Origin: Dictyobacter arantiisoli
GTDB taxonomy: Bacteria; Chloroflexota; Ktedonobacteria; Ktedonobacterales; Ktedonobacteraceae
NCBI RefSeq assembly: GCF_008326305.1
Contig: NZ_BIXY01000011.1
Coordinates: forward strand, 1-64,000
DNA: 64,000 nucleotides
Direction: 5' to 3'
Part shown: positions 52,417-61,594 of the stretch, piece by piece
Layout of the letters: each line of letters starts with the position of its first letter
How positions within the stretch are numbered: position 1 is the stretch's first letter
Program-made: the position numbers and the translations under genes
The notes under the pieces: generated by a model
Told to the model about the DNA's origin: nothing
Database searches by the model: none
Seen by the model: only the letters and a program-made list of their open reading frames with translations

Positions 52417-53487
52417 TTATCCTTTTATGCGCTGGATGGCGTGCACTATATACGCACGTGTTTGTTCAGAACACCCATCCTGTTGCCGCAAGTGGAGCAG
52501 CGCTGGCAAAGCCTGTGGATTGCCCAGTTCACCTATTGTCAGCACCACTGTAGCACGCAGACGCTCATCCGTATCTTGTAGCAGTTCCAGAAGAACTGGT
52601 AGATTGCGCTCATCAGGCAGTTTGCCAAGCGCGACTACAGCGGCACGTCGTACAGCGGGAGCGGGATCGTGTAAGGCTTCACGCAGGGCATCAAAGACAA
52701 ATGGGCTCCCAATCTGGCGTAAAGAGCGCACCACACGCACACGCAGGCCCTCATCCACATCGTGCAGGAGCGCAACCAGAGCAGGGATAGCGCGAATGTC
52801 CGCCAGTTCGCCCAAAGCATCCACAGCCGTGCGACGTTCCAATTCCTGAGCGCTCTGTGAGCTCTGTAAAGATGCCACATGGCGCAGATACGCCTCAGAT
52901 TGCACCGCCTGCCAGCGTACACACTCCTGTACATGATCATTGACCAGACCGGCCGCCTCCATAAATGCATAGCAGATCGTGGGACCAACAAACGCAAAGT
53001 CGCGCCGCTTCAAATCCTTGCTCAAGGCCTCTGAAATGGGAGTGCGCGTCGGAACATCTGCGCGATGGAGCAGATTATTCTGAATGGGTTGACCATCCAC
53101 AAAGCGCCAGACGAAAGCCGCAAAGCTACCAAACTGCTCCTGGACCTGCAAAAAGGCCCGCGCATTCTGCACACAGGCAGCGATTTTCTGTCGATGCCGC
53201 ACGATACCAGTATCCAGCAACAACGACTGGCACATGGCATCATCAAAGCGAGCCACACGCACGGGATCAAAATCAGCGAACGCGCGACGATAGCCAGCAC
53301 GCTTCTGCAAGATCGTTGACCAGCTCAAACCTGCCTGAGCCGTCTCCAGCACTAACAACTCAAACAGGATGCGATCATCGTGAATCGGCATCCCCCACTC
53401 CTGATCGTGATAGACCGTTTCCAGGGGACTATGTAGCGCCCAGTGACAACGCACAACGCTGACCATATCTTGACTATTTGTAAGCAT
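52417..53487 (-). CDS. 3-methyladenine DNA glycosylase I fused to HEAT repeats
   Basis: 356 residues from ATG 53487 (AGGAGGAA at 9 nt; the frame to 53682 overlaps the next gene). Residues about 8-200 are Tag: RCHW, YHDQEWGMP, ETAQAGLSWSTIL, IVRHRQKI, TICYAFMEAAGLVNDHVQEC. The zinc ligands (Cys in RCHW, His in YHD, His in NDH, Cys in QEC) and the catalytic Glu/Trp are kept. From about 220 come four to five HEAT/PBS-lyase repeats (RRTAVDALGELADIRAIPALVALLHDVDEGLRVRVVRSL). Tag alone is about 190 residues; the fusion is unusual and may grip DNA or a partner. Confidence 0.93.
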   Translation of the reverse strand: MLTNSQDMVSVVRCHWALHSPLETVYHDQEWGMPIHDDRILFELLVLETAQAGLSWSTILQKRAGYRRAFADFDPVRVARFDDAMCQSLLLDTGIVRHRQKIAACVQNARAFLQVQEQFGSFAAFVWRFVDGQPIQNNLLHRADVPTRTPISEALSKDLKRRDFAFVGPTICYAFMEAAGLVNDHVQECVRWQAVQSEAYLRHVASLQSSQSAQELERRTAVDALGELADIRAIPALVALLHDVDEGLRVRVVRSLRQIGSPFVFDALREALHDPAPAVRRAAVVALGKLPDERNLPVLLELLQDTDERLRATVVLTIGELGNPQALPALLHLRQQDGCSEQTRAYIVHAIQRIKG

Positions 53488-53520
53488 AGAAAGCACTTCC
53501 TCCTGCCAGTTACGAATGAA

Positions 53521-53553
53521 GGACAGGAAAGCCAGACAAACGGCTACCTGTCC
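53521..53553. terminator. Possible terminator of the ABC exporter operon
   Basis: GGACAGG/CCTGTCC stem with an inner GCC/GGC pair lies between the ABC operon end and the glycosylase start. Weak U-run. Confidence 0.4.
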
Positions 53554-53626
53554 TTCTCTTGATTGAGACGTTTTCGTCACAATAAGCGCTATTTTTCGGT
53601 TGTCAGTACTACACGACCGATACGCT

Positions 53627-55519
53627 TTATACCGCTTCTTCCAGCGCACGACCACTAAACTGACTGTTATAGAGATCAGCATAGAAGCCGTTCTTGCTCA
53701 GCAATTCTTCGTGCGTTCCCTGCTCGATAATCGTGCCATGATTCATAACCAGGATCAGATCCGCATCCCGAATTGTCGAGAGGCGATGGGCAATCACAAA
53801 GCTGGTGCGGTTTTTCATCAACTCCTTCATCGCCATCTGGATCTGCATCTCGGTACGCGTATCCACACTACTGGTCGCTTCATCCAGAATCAGGATCTCT
53901 GGATCAGCCAGGAAGGCACGCGCAATCGTCAGAAGCTGCTTCTGTCCCTGTGAAAGATTCGTCGCCTCCTCATTCAAGATCGTCTGGTAGCCCTCTGGCA
54001 GTGTACGAATAAAGTGATCGGCAAAAGCAGCCTTCGCAGCCTGGATGAGCTCCTCTTCGCTGGCATCTTCCCGTCCATAAGCGATATTCTCACGAATAGT
54101 GCCATTGAACAGCCAGGTATCCTGCAATACCATACCAAACATACGTCGCAATACACCGCGCTTGATGCGTGTAATATCGACGCCATCAACCAGGATTGCG
54201 CCACCGTTCAGCTCATAGAAACGCATCAGTAGATTCACCAACGTCGTTTTTCCGGCGCCGGTCGGACCCACAATTGCAATCATCTGTCCAGGTTTGACAT
54301 CGATATTCATATCCTCCATCAGGATTGCATCTTCTTTATAACCAAAGCGCACATGCTCAAAGGCGACCGCGCCAGTAGGATTCTCGATCGCCAGCGCGTT
54401 TGCGTCCTCTGGAACCTCTTCCTGCTCATCGAGCAGTTCAAAGATGCGCTCAGCAGAAGCCATAGTTGACTGAATCACGTTTGCGATATTGGCAAGTTGC
54501 GTAATCGGCTGCGTAAACTGCTGTGCATACTGGATAAAAGCCTGCACATCACCGATTGAGATCGTCCCCTGTGTGACCAGGATACCACCTACGACGCTCA
54601 CTAGCACATAGCCGAGGTTACCGACAAAGCGCATCAGAGGCATAATCATACCTGAGACAAATTGCGCACGCCAGCCAGCCTCATACAACTGCTCATTTAA
54701 CTCTGTAAATTCAGCCAGCGCTTTATCCTCGTGCCCAAACGCCTTCACGATCTTATGCCCGGTATACATTTCCTCAACATGTCCATTCAATTGTCCCAAT
54801 GAACGCTGTTGCTGCCGGAAGTAATTCTGTGAACGTTTGGCGATGCTCATTGTGACCACCAGGCTCAGAGGGAGCGTCAGGATCACAATCAAGCACAACA
54901 GAGGACTGATGATGAGCATCATCACAATCACGCCAACCAGCGTGACGACCGAGGTGATCAACTGCGTCAGGCTCTGCTGCAAGGTTGAGCTCATATTGTC
55001 CATGTCGTTGACGGCACGGCTCAGGATTTCACCATGCGTGCGGCCATCAAAGTACTTCAACGGCAAGCGTGACAGTTTCTCCTCCACCTCGCGCCGTAAG
55101 CGATAAATGGTTTTCTGTGCCACGCCCGCCATCACATATTGCTGAACATAGCCAAAGATCGAGCTAATCACATAGAGAACCAGCAAGAGCAAGAGAATCT
55201 GACCGATATAGCCAAAATCGATGCTGGGAGCGGGTCCAGGTCGATGCATAATAAAAGCAATATACTTATTCTTCAATCCATCGAAGAGACGGGTAGTCGC
55301 CTGACCAAGAATCTTTGGACCCACAATATTGAAGACAGTACTGAGAATCGCCGCGATCAGCACGATCAGCATGCGGTACTTCTGTGGCAAGAAGTAGCGC
55401 AGGAGACGGTTGAAGGTCTTTTTAAAATCCTTCGGCTTCTCCACTGGTCGACCCATCGCGCCCATCGGACCACGATTCATCATCTGTCCCTGCTGCATTT
55501 TCTTATGCTCTGCACTCAT
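53627..55519 (-). CDS. ABC exporter half-transporter (canonical ATPase site)
   Basis: 630 residues. A Met/Gly/Gln-rich N-terminus, six membrane helices (from about 45), then an ATPase domain: Walker A GPTGAGKTTLVNLLMRF, signature LSQGQKQLLTIARAFL, Walker B plus catalytic Glu LILDEATSSVD, H-loop His in VIAHRLSTI. It overlaps the upstream half-transporter by 4 bp (ATGA). The two form a heterodimeric multidrug-type exporter like BmrCD or LmrCD; this subunit supplies the intact Walker B Glu. Confidence 0.94.
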   Translation of the reverse strand: MSAEHKKMQQGQMMNRGPMGAMGRPVEKPKDFKKTFNRLLRYFLPQKYRMLIVLIAAILSTVFNIVGPKILGQATTRLFDGLKNKYIAFIMHRPGPAPSIDFGYIGQILLLLLVLYVISSIFGYVQQYVMAGVAQKTIYRLRREVEEKLSRLPLKYFDGRTHGEILSRAVNDMDNMSSTLQQSLTQLITSVVTLVGVIVMMLIISPLLCLIVILTLPLSLVVTMSIAKRSQNYFRQQQRSLGQLNGHVEEMYTGHKIVKAFGHEDKALAEFTELNEQLYEAGWRAQFVSGMIMPLMRFVGNLGYVLVSVVGGILVTQGTISIGDVQAFIQYAQQFTQPITQLANIANVIQSTMASAERIFELLDEQEEVPEDANALAIENPTGAVAFEHVRFGYKEDAILMEDMNIDVKPGQMIAIVGPTGAGKTTLVNLLMRFYELNGGAILVDGVDITRIKRGVLRRMFGMVLQDTWLFNGTIRENIAYGREDASEEELIQAAKAAFADHFIRTLPEGYQTILNEEATNLSQGQKQLLTIARAFLADPEILILDEATSSVDTRTEMQIQMAMKELMKNRTSFVIAHRLSTIRDADLILVMNHGTIIEQGTHEELLSKNGFYADLYNSQFSGRALEEAV

Positions 55520-57258
55520 GCGATTTCCTCCGCAGAAAGCTGTGAGGAGACAATTTCACGATAGACAGTGCATGTCTCCATTAATTCCCGATGGGTACCA
55601 ATACCAGCAACATGTCCCTCATCCAGGACAATAATGCGATCCGCATCCATGACAGTACTGACGCGCTGAGCGACAATAAACATTGTTGCATCCAGGGTCT
55701 CTTTTTTGAGCGCGGCACGTAAGCGAGCATCCGTCTTAAAGTCCAGAGCCGAGAAGCTATCATCGAACACATAGATCTCCGGCCTGCGGATCAGAGCACG
55801 GGCGATAGAAAGGCGCTGCTTCTGTCCACCCGACACATTATTACCGCCCTGTGCAATCACAGAATCCAGCCCATCTGGCATGCCTGAGATAAACTCATTG
55901 GCCTGCGCAACCTCAGCCGCGTGACGGATTTCCTCTTCCGAGGCATCTTCTTTTCCATAGCGCAGATTCTCGCTGATCGTTCCTGAGAAGAGCACCGCCT
56001 TCTGAGGCACAAAGCCAATCTTCGAGCGCAGATAGGACTGAGACATCTCTCGCACGTCGATACCATCGATCAGCACATTCCCGTTATCCACATCATAGAA
56101 GCGCGGCAGCAGGCTTACCAGCGTTGATTTGCCGGAACCAGTGCCACCAATAATCGCAGTCACCTCACCGGCGCGGGATGTGAACGAGATGTCATGTAAA
56201 GCAGGCTCCTCAGCCCCTGGATAGCTGAAGGTCACATGCTTAAACTCAACCAGGCCACGCACGCCCTGTGACACCTGACCCTCAGCAACCTCTTTGATTT
56301 CTGGCTGCACATCCAGCACGGCATTGATACGATCAGCCGAAGCGGCGGCACGCGGAAGCATCACAAACATCATCGAAACCATCAGCAACGAGAAGAGAAT
56401 CTGCATCGCATATTGCAGAAAGGCCATCAAACTGCCCACTTCCGTCACGCTCTGCGCAACGGGCAAAGTATCGATGCGCAGACTACCAAACCAGAGAATT
56501 GCCACGCTAGACACGTTCAGAACCAGCATCATAATCGGCATCAAGAATGCCATCATGCGATTAACGCGAGTAGCGACATTGGTCAGATCCTGATTTGCAT
56601 CATCAAAACGCTGCTCCTCATGCTTGACGCGATCAAAGGCACGTACGACACGCACACCCGTCAATCCTTCATCTACAATCAGATTGAGACGGTCAAGTTT
56701 CAACTGCATCACACGGAACAAAGGGATCGCATTGGACATCAAAATGACAATCGCCAGCACCAGAATAGGAATAATCGCCACCAGAATCCATGAGAGCGCA
56801 GCATCCTGCCGCACCGCCATAATGATACCGCCGATGCACATCATAGGAGCCGTGATCATCATGTTTAAAGCGATAACCAGCACCTGCTGCACCTGCGTCG
56901 TATCATTGGTTGTACGGGTAATCAACGATGCGGTACTCAACGAATCGAACTCATGCAATGAAAATTGTTCGACATGAGTAAAGATTTTCTCACGCACAAT
57001 CTTACCGAAGCCCACCGCGATACGTGAAGAATAATAAACACCAATAATTGCGCAAATCGTGCCCCCGATAGCCACCAGCAACATCAAACCACCTGTGCGC
57101 CAGATATAATCGGTATCACCTTTGACGATACCATTATCCACAATATCAGCCATCAAATTCGGCAGATAGAGATTTGCCATGGCCTGCGCAAAGGCCAGCA
57201 CCAGCACCACTACCAGAATAATGCGATACGGCCTAATGAGCCGTAACAATTTAATCAT
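55516..57258 (-). CDS. ABC exporter half-transporter (degenerate ATPase site)
   Basis: 580 residues, six membrane helices at 15-300, then an ATPase domain with Walker A GGTGSGKSTLVSLLPRF and signature VSGGQKQRLSIARALI. In Walker B the catalytic Glu is replaced (YVFDDSFSALD) and the H-loop reads VAQRVSTV with Gln instead of His. Both changes mark the non-hydrolysing site of heterodimeric exporters. Partner of the gene at 53627, with 4-bp overlaps at both ends. Confidence 0.94.
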   Translation of the reverse strand: MIKLLRLIRPYRIILVVVLVLAFAQAMANLYLPNLMADIVDNGIVKGDTDYIWRTGGLMLLVAIGGTICAIIGVYYSSRIAVGFGKIVREKIFTHVEQFSLHEFDSLSTASLITRTTNDTTQVQQVLVIALNMMITAPMMCIGGIIMAVRQDAALSWILVAIIPILVLAIVILMSNAIPLFRVMQLKLDRLNLIVDEGLTGVRVVRAFDRVKHEEQRFDDANQDLTNVATRVNRMMAFLMPIMMLVLNVSSVAILWFGSLRIDTLPVAQSVTEVGSLMAFLQYAMQILFSLLMVSMMFVMLPRAAASADRINAVLDVQPEIKEVAEGQVSQGVRGLVEFKHVTFSYPGAEEPALHDISFTSRAGEVTAIIGGTGSGKSTLVSLLPRFYDVDNGNVLIDGIDVREMSQSYLRSKIGFVPQKAVLFSGTISENLRYGKEDASEEEIRHAAEVAQANEFISGMPDGLDSVIAQGGNNVSGGQKQRLSIARALIRRPEIYVFDDSFSALDFKTDARLRAALKKETLDATMFIVAQRVSTVMDADRIIVLDEGHVAGIGTHRELMETCTVYREIVSSQLSAEEIA

Positions 57259-57740
57259 GCCTCATCGTCTCCAATTCCCTGGAAGTACAACATATCGGCC
57301 TCCCGCTCACGAAAGTAGCGTGATACGTTCAGCAACAGTTCAATAAACTGTTCGCTCTGTTCTTCACCCAAATACTCAATCAATCCGCTCATCGTCGCTA
57401 AAAAGGTTTCCAGTGCCTGTCGGGCCACCTCTTCGCCTTTTTCGGTCAGCCTCACGCCAACCGAACGCCGATCCACAAGATCATTATTGCGCTCAACCAA
57501 TCCATGGGCTTCCAGGCTCTTCACGAGCTGAGTAACCGTGGGAGAGGTCACTTGCATACGCTTACTAATCTCTGACACCTTGATGTCAGGATATCCAAGG
57601 TCCATGCCTCTTTTGATGCAGACGAGCACACGAATCTCGCTTGGTTTATATCCCCTGATGAACTGTTCATGCCATCCAAGCCGTTTAAACTGCATTAAAG
57701 CATGCAAAAGCTTTTTCTCAGTTACAGACGCGCTGTTCAT
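57255..57740 (-). CDS. MarR-family transcriptional regulator
   Basis: 161 residues from ATG 57740 (GGAGG at 7 nt). Winged helix: PDIKVSEISKRMQVTSPTVTQLVKSLEAHGLVERNNDLVDRRSVGVRLTEKGEE, the standard DNA-binding region with DRR wing. First gene of a three-gene operon with the two ABC half-transporters (4-bp overlap), so it most likely represses the exporter until a drug binds. Confidence 0.93.
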   Translation of the reverse strand: MNSASVTEKKLLHALMQFKRLGWHEQFIRGYKPSEIRVLVCIKRGMDLGYPDIKVSEISKRMQVTSPTVTQLVKSLEAHGLVERNNDLVDRRSVGVRLTEKGEEVARQALETFLATMSGLIEYLGEEQSEQFIELLLNVSRYFREREADMLYFQGIGDDEA

Positions 57741-57806
57741 TTGCTCGCCTCCGCTATTCAGGATATACAATAAGAGATAATGCCAATTAGTTATAAAAAT
57801 TATACT

Positions 57807-57828
57807 AAATTAAGTTGACAACCTAATT
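57807..57828. promoter_or_regulatory. Probable MarR operator
   Basis: AAATTAAGTTGACAACCTAATT is a dyad with 10-bp arms and one mismatch, 67 bp upstream of the marR-type start in an AT-rich promoter region. Assignment is inferred from symmetry and position. Confidence 0.6.
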
Positions 57829-58032
57829 ATATCCGAATATATCACTTATCACAAGACAAATTACTACCCTATTTTGCCCATCGTACGACCATCTTCCTCA
57901 ACGCCGCATCAGGAAAATGAATGATTTGGGAAAAAACACAAATGGGCAAAGCAGTAGGTACGCTTTCCTGTTCACGTATCACCATCCCGCCCGTAGGCCC
58001 ATCCATACCGCAACCCTCATGCCAGGGAGCGT
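57829..58032. other. Gap between MarR promoter and R3 repeat
   Basis: No gene seen. Short open frames on both strands lack ribosome sites and domain features. Confidence 0.35.
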
Positions 58033-58153
58033 TACAGAGCGTTGGGGCGAGATGTCGGTACGAGGAAGAGGAAAGCGCACCTCGGCTGCGGCCTTGGCAC
58101 GCACCTACGTTTTTCTTCCACATTCTCGTTCTTTGAGAGGTATTGCCCTAATT
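58033..58153 (-). repeat. R3 dispersed repeat, copy near GH43
   Basis: In reverse it reads GGGCAATACCTCTCAAAGAA ... CGTAGGTGCG ... GAGGTGCGCTTTCC ... CTCGCCCCAACGCT, matching the 62588-62715 copy in order with many point changes. It ends nine bases from the GH43 stop. Confidence 0.7.
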
Positions 58154-58161
58154 GGGATGGC

Positions 58162-59685
58162 TCAGCGCTCGGCGTGATAGGTGAACCAATCGAAATCCGC
58201 CGGGCTGGTGCGCCCATTGTGATTGCTTGTGGCGTATAAACCGAAATAAACACCGGTAAAACCGCCCGCGACTTCAGTGGAGAGATAGCGCGTCGAGGCG
58301 CTGGCTAGATGGCGTGCGGGTTGTCCGGCAAGTGCATAGCAAAATGAATAGGCAGAAACGGTCGCCTGTATGGTCAGGGTAACCAATCCAGGAGCAAGTG
58401 GCTCCTGAGCCACTACGGCGACCAGATCTCCAATACGACGCCGCACAATAATCCAGCGTTCCCCTTCTTTATAGAGTACAGCGATTTCATAATGATGCTG
58501 CTCATTTGCCAATACCGTTAAACCTGCCTCGTGACCTTCCTGGGAGGGAGAGAAGTCTAACAGTGTCTCAACGCAACAGACAAAATGCTGCTGTCTTCTA
58601 CCCACAAAAGCTGGGGCATCCAGGGAATCCAGCGTCAGAGGCGAACCATAGAAGCGCAACCAGCCAGGACGCTCACTCAGCGACCAATCTTCTGGATAGG
58701 GATTGCGTAAATGATTCCAGGAAAAGCGCAATTGCTCGCTATCGAAATCATCACGAGGGGACTCCTGGGGCAAACAGTGCAGTGGCAAAGCCTGCGCCTG
58801 CATCTGAAGTTCAACCGTTTTGGATGCGGAAACTTGCGGCCAACCATCCTCGGTCCAGGTTATGGGCGCAAGATAGGTTTCCCGTCCCAGATGGTGATAT
58901 AAACGATCATGGGGACGAAAGGCCAGAAAGAACAGCCACCAACTGCCATCGTGCGCTTGCAACAAATCAGCATGCCCGGTCCCCTGGATCTCATGCATCG
59001 TCTGATCACGATGCGTCAAAATAGGGTTATACGGGCAGGATTCAAAGGGGCCCCAGGGGCTATGGCTGCGCGCAATCGTCGCCATATGTCCATATTCGGT
59101 GCCGCCTTCAGCGATCAATAGATAATAATAGTCGCCAATATGATAGAGATGAGGAGCTTCGGGATAACGTCCACCAGTTCCAGGCCAGATATAGCGCGTC
59201 TCGGTAAGCTGCTCGCCGCTCTGGATATCCAGTTCACACTGATAAATGCCGATCTCTGGACCATCTCCATTACTGGTCAGGTAGACATGCTCACCATCAA
59301 AACACAACGAGGGATCAATTCCCCCTTGAGCCAGCCAGATGGGTTCCGACCAGGGGCCAGCCGGATCTTGCGCCCAGACAAAGAAGTTTCCGCCGCCCGT
59401 TACATTCGTGGTGACCATATAAAAACGCCCCTGATGATAGCGCAACGTCGGGGCAAAAATACCTGTTGAACTGTCTATATGTGCGAGTGGAACCTGGCTG
59501 GCGCGCGTCAGACAATGTCCAATCTGCTGCCAATGGATCAGGTCGCGGCTATGAAAGAGAGGTATACCTGGAAAATATTCAAAACTGCTGGTAACTAAAT
59601 AATAGTCTTCTCCCACGCGACACACACTCGGATCAGGATAAAATCCTGGAAGCACCGGATTCGTGTAGGTAATACTTTCTCGCAT
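58162..59685 (-). CDS. GH43 beta-xylosidase/arabinofuranosidase
   Basis: 507 residues. Five-bladed propeller at 1-310: YTNPVLPGFYPDPSVCRVGEDYYLVTSSFEYFPGIP has the general-base Asp, GGIDPSLCFDGEHVYLTSNGDG the pKa-modulating Asp region, and HEIQGTGHADLLQA the acid Glu. A C-terminal beta-sandwich (GH43_C2-like) follows. No signal, so it cuts imported xylo-oligosaccharides. Start ATG 59685 follows TAGGA. Controlled by the LacI-type operator at 59931. Confidence 0.95.
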   Translation of the reverse strand: MRESITYTNPVLPGFYPDPSVCRVGEDYYLVTSSFEYFPGIPLFHSRDLIHWQQIGHCLTRASQVPLAHIDSSTGIFAPTLRYHQGRFYMVTTNVTGGGNFFVWAQDPAGPWSEPIWLAQGGIDPSLCFDGEHVYLTSNGDGPEIGIYQCELDIQSGEQLTETRYIWPGTGGRYPEAPHLYHIGDYYYLLIAEGGTEYGHMATIARSHSPWGPFESCPYNPILTHRDQTMHEIQGTGHADLLQAHDGSWWLFFLAFRPHDRLYHHLGRETYLAPITWTEDGWPQVSASKTVELQMQAQALPLHCLPQESPRDDFDSEQLRFSWNHLRNPYPEDWSLSERPGWLRFYGSPLTLDSLDAPAFVGRRQQHFVCCVETLLDFSPSQEGHEAGLTVLANEQHHYEIAVLYKEGERWIIVRRRIGDLVAVVAQEPLAPGLVTLTIQATVSAYSFCYALAGQPARHLASASTRYLSTEVAGGFTGVYFGLYATSNHNGRTSPADFDWFTYHAER

Positions 59686-59930
59686 ATTTTCCTACTTGTC
59701 TTATTTATTGAACAGCTAAAAAAGACTATCGCCCACTGGTACTAGCAATCCACCGGGCACCTGCGCAGAACTACTGGTTGAGGAGAGTTGTTTCCTTTCT
59801 TCCTTGAGAAACAAAAAGTAAACCAATATCCCCTCTCTAGCAAAAGAGAGAGAAACTGTCAGCAAACCCGCCATTCTGATTACAAGCCAGCAATCATCCT
59901 TTCCATAACAGCCAGACACACACAAAAATC

Positions 59931-59987
59931 TGCAAACGTTTACAAGAGATAAGAACAGGTATACACTATCAAAAAGGGCTTTGTCAA
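59931..59987 (-). promoter_or_regulatory. Promoter and LacI-type operator of the GH43 gene
   Basis: On the minus strand TTGACA (59987-59982), 18-bp spacer, TATACC (59963-59958), then the operator TGTAAACGTTTGCA at 59944-59931 in the early transcript. The operator core AAACGTTT is shared with the two sites before the lacI-type gene. The 245-bp leader to the GH43 start holds nothing else recognised. Confidence 0.75.
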
Positions 59988-59995
59988 CCTCTTAC

Positions 59996-60089
59996 CTCGA
60001 CTTTATACAATTTTAGGCTTTTGAGCCTGAGAAAAAGGGCGCGTGCGACGCATTTTCGAGCTCACATTTTCAAATTGTACAAAGTCGAG
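59996..60089 (-). mobile_element. CTCGACTTT-type MITE, copy 2
   Basis: 94 bp with ends CTCGACTTTATACAATTTT and ATTGTACAAAGTCGAG. Internal AGGCTTTTGAGCCT and TGCGACGCATTTTCGAGCTC match copy 1 (28708-28802) in reverse. It abuts R1 copy d. Confidence 0.8.
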
Positions 60090-60098
60090 CTAGAGAGG

Positions 60099-60298
60099 GT
60101 TTGATTCCCAATCCTATCGGGATCTTACAGTTCACCTGCTGGCAGGCGCTTGCGCGCCTGCGCACTTTTTAGTATATATTGTAGAAAAAGTTCTCCGAAC
60201 TTTTTCTACAATATATACTAAAAAGATGTTTGAGCACCATCGGTGCGAAAACTCATGTGCCAGGATGGCGAAGACCATAGGAATCAAACACTTTGTTA
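60099..60298 (+). repeat. R1 dispersed palindromic repeat, copy d
   Basis: Begins GTTTGATTCCCAATCC and ends GGAATCAAACACTTTGTTA. The internal hairpin has perfect 29-nt arms (60165-60193 and 60197-60225) and a 3-nt TCC loop. The flanks carry the conserved GGCAGGCG-CTGCGCGCCTG and GTGCGAAAACTCATGTGCC blocks. Confidence 0.78.
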
Positions 60299-60440
60299 TG
60301 TACTTTGCTGGCACATATAGAGACGCTTTTTTTCCGTTGTACTCAATTAATATTGATATTCCTTTGCTTCATCCTTCAGTAATTGGTCAGCATGTTCTCA
60401 TGAACATATTCGTGCAGTATCAAACAAACGCTGCTTAAAC

Positions 60441-60520
60441 TTGACAATAGGAAGTATTTTATGGTATCACAGTAAAAATATATGCAAACGTTTGCATCGA
60501 CTGGTATGCAAACGTTTTTA
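60441..60520 (+). promoter_or_regulatory. Promoter and two LacI-type operators of the regulator-ribokinase operon
   Basis: TTGACA at 60441, 18-bp spacer, TATCAC at 60465. Two operators follow: ATGCAAACGTTTGCAT (60482-60497, perfect 16-bp palindrome) and ATGCAAACGTTTTTA (60506-60520), with starts 24 bp apart. Autoregulation is inferred. Confidence 0.75.
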
Positions 60521-60536
60521 GAAAGCGGGTCATGCA

Positions 60537-61586
60537 GTGCGCAAAAAATCCGATGGAGACAGAAGCACATCTTTACACGATGTGACCATTGTGGATGTCG
60601 CAGATGAAGCTGGCGTATCCTATGCCACGGTTTCGCGTGTCATCAATAATAAAGACCATGTGAGCCCAGAAAAACGGGAGCGCGTCTTACGAGCAATGGC
60701 GCAGCTTGGTTATGTAGCCAATCTCCAGGCACGAAGCCTGGCTGGTGGCTCATCGCATGTCGTCGGTCTACTCGTCAATTACTTAAGTTCCAGCTATACT
60801 ATTGAGATTATGCGTGGTATCGACGAGGTGTTACAAACCCATCATTATGACCTGGTCCTCTATACCACCCATACACGCAAAACCAAAGAATCGGCCTATG
60901 TCGCCCGTCTCACTCGCCATCTCGCGGACGGCTTGCTCCTGATCTTGCCGCAAGAGACAACATCCTATCTGGACGCACTGCGCCAACGCCGCTTTCCACA
61001 TGTGCTGGTCGACTACTTGAGTGATGGCGCGTACGCCCCCTCGGTGGCAACCACCAATTTCCAGGGTGCTTATGATGCGATGAACTATCTGCTTGAGCTG
61101 GACCATCGACGTATCGGCTTTATCACCGGGGGTCGAGAGACTGGTTGTGCCCAACAACGCCTGGAAGGCTATCAGGCAGCATTGAAGGATCATGGCCTGC
61201 CCTATGATCCTCAGCTTGTTTACTATGGTAAATTCTTGCAACCGCAAGGCTATCAAGGGGCGCAAACGCTCTTAAACCTGGCTGATCCGCCGACCGCAAT
61301 CTTTGCCTCCAACGACTCGATGGCCTTTGGCGTAATGGAAGCGGCCCGTGAGCGTGGCCTGCATCTCCCTGAAGATCTTTCTATCCTGGGCTTTGATGAT
61401 ATACCTCAGGCGGCCCAGGTCCATCCTCCCCTGACAACGGTCCATCAGCCGCTGAATAAGATGGGGCAACGGGCGGCAGAGCTATTGCTCGACTATATGG
61501 CAGATCCATTGGCTCCGATAGAGAGAATTGAACTCCCAACAGATTTAATTATCCGTCAATCGTGTCAGAGAAGATCAGAAAGATAA
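60537..61586 (+). CDS. LacI-family transcriptional regulator
   Basis: 349 residues from GTG 60537. HTH and hinge at 14-70: [55 protein letters not shown]. Ligand domain: [59 protein letters not shown]. Likely controls its own operon with ribokinase and the divergent GH43 unit, all of which carry AAACGTTT operators. Effector probably a pentose or xylo-oligosaccharide. Confidence 0.94.
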   Translation: MRKKSDGDRSTSLHDVTIVDVADEAGVSYATVSRVINNKDHVSPEKRERVLRAMAQLGYVANLQARSLAGGSSHVVGLLVNYLSSSYTIEIMRGIDEVLQTHHYDLVLYTTHTRKTKESAYVARLTRHLADGLLLILPQETTSYLDALRQRRFPHVLVDYLSDGAYAPSVATTNFQGAYDAMNYLLELDHRRIGFITGGRETGCAQQRLEGYQAALKDHGLPYDPQLVYYGKFLQPQGYQGAQTLLNLADPPTAIFASNDSMAFGVMEAARERGLHLPEDLSILGFDDIPQAAQVHPPLTTVHQPLNKMGQRAAELLLDYMADPLAPIERIELPTDLIIRQSCQRRSER

Positions 61587-61594
61587 GCATAACA

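Noticed and set aside
57869-58177. Several overlapping frames between MarR and GH43
   Set aside because: They cover the R3 copy; no ribosome site or recognisable domain.
59716-59925. 69-codon minus-strand frame in the GH43 leader
   Set aside because: Lies in the untranslated leader between operator and GH43 start and has no domain.
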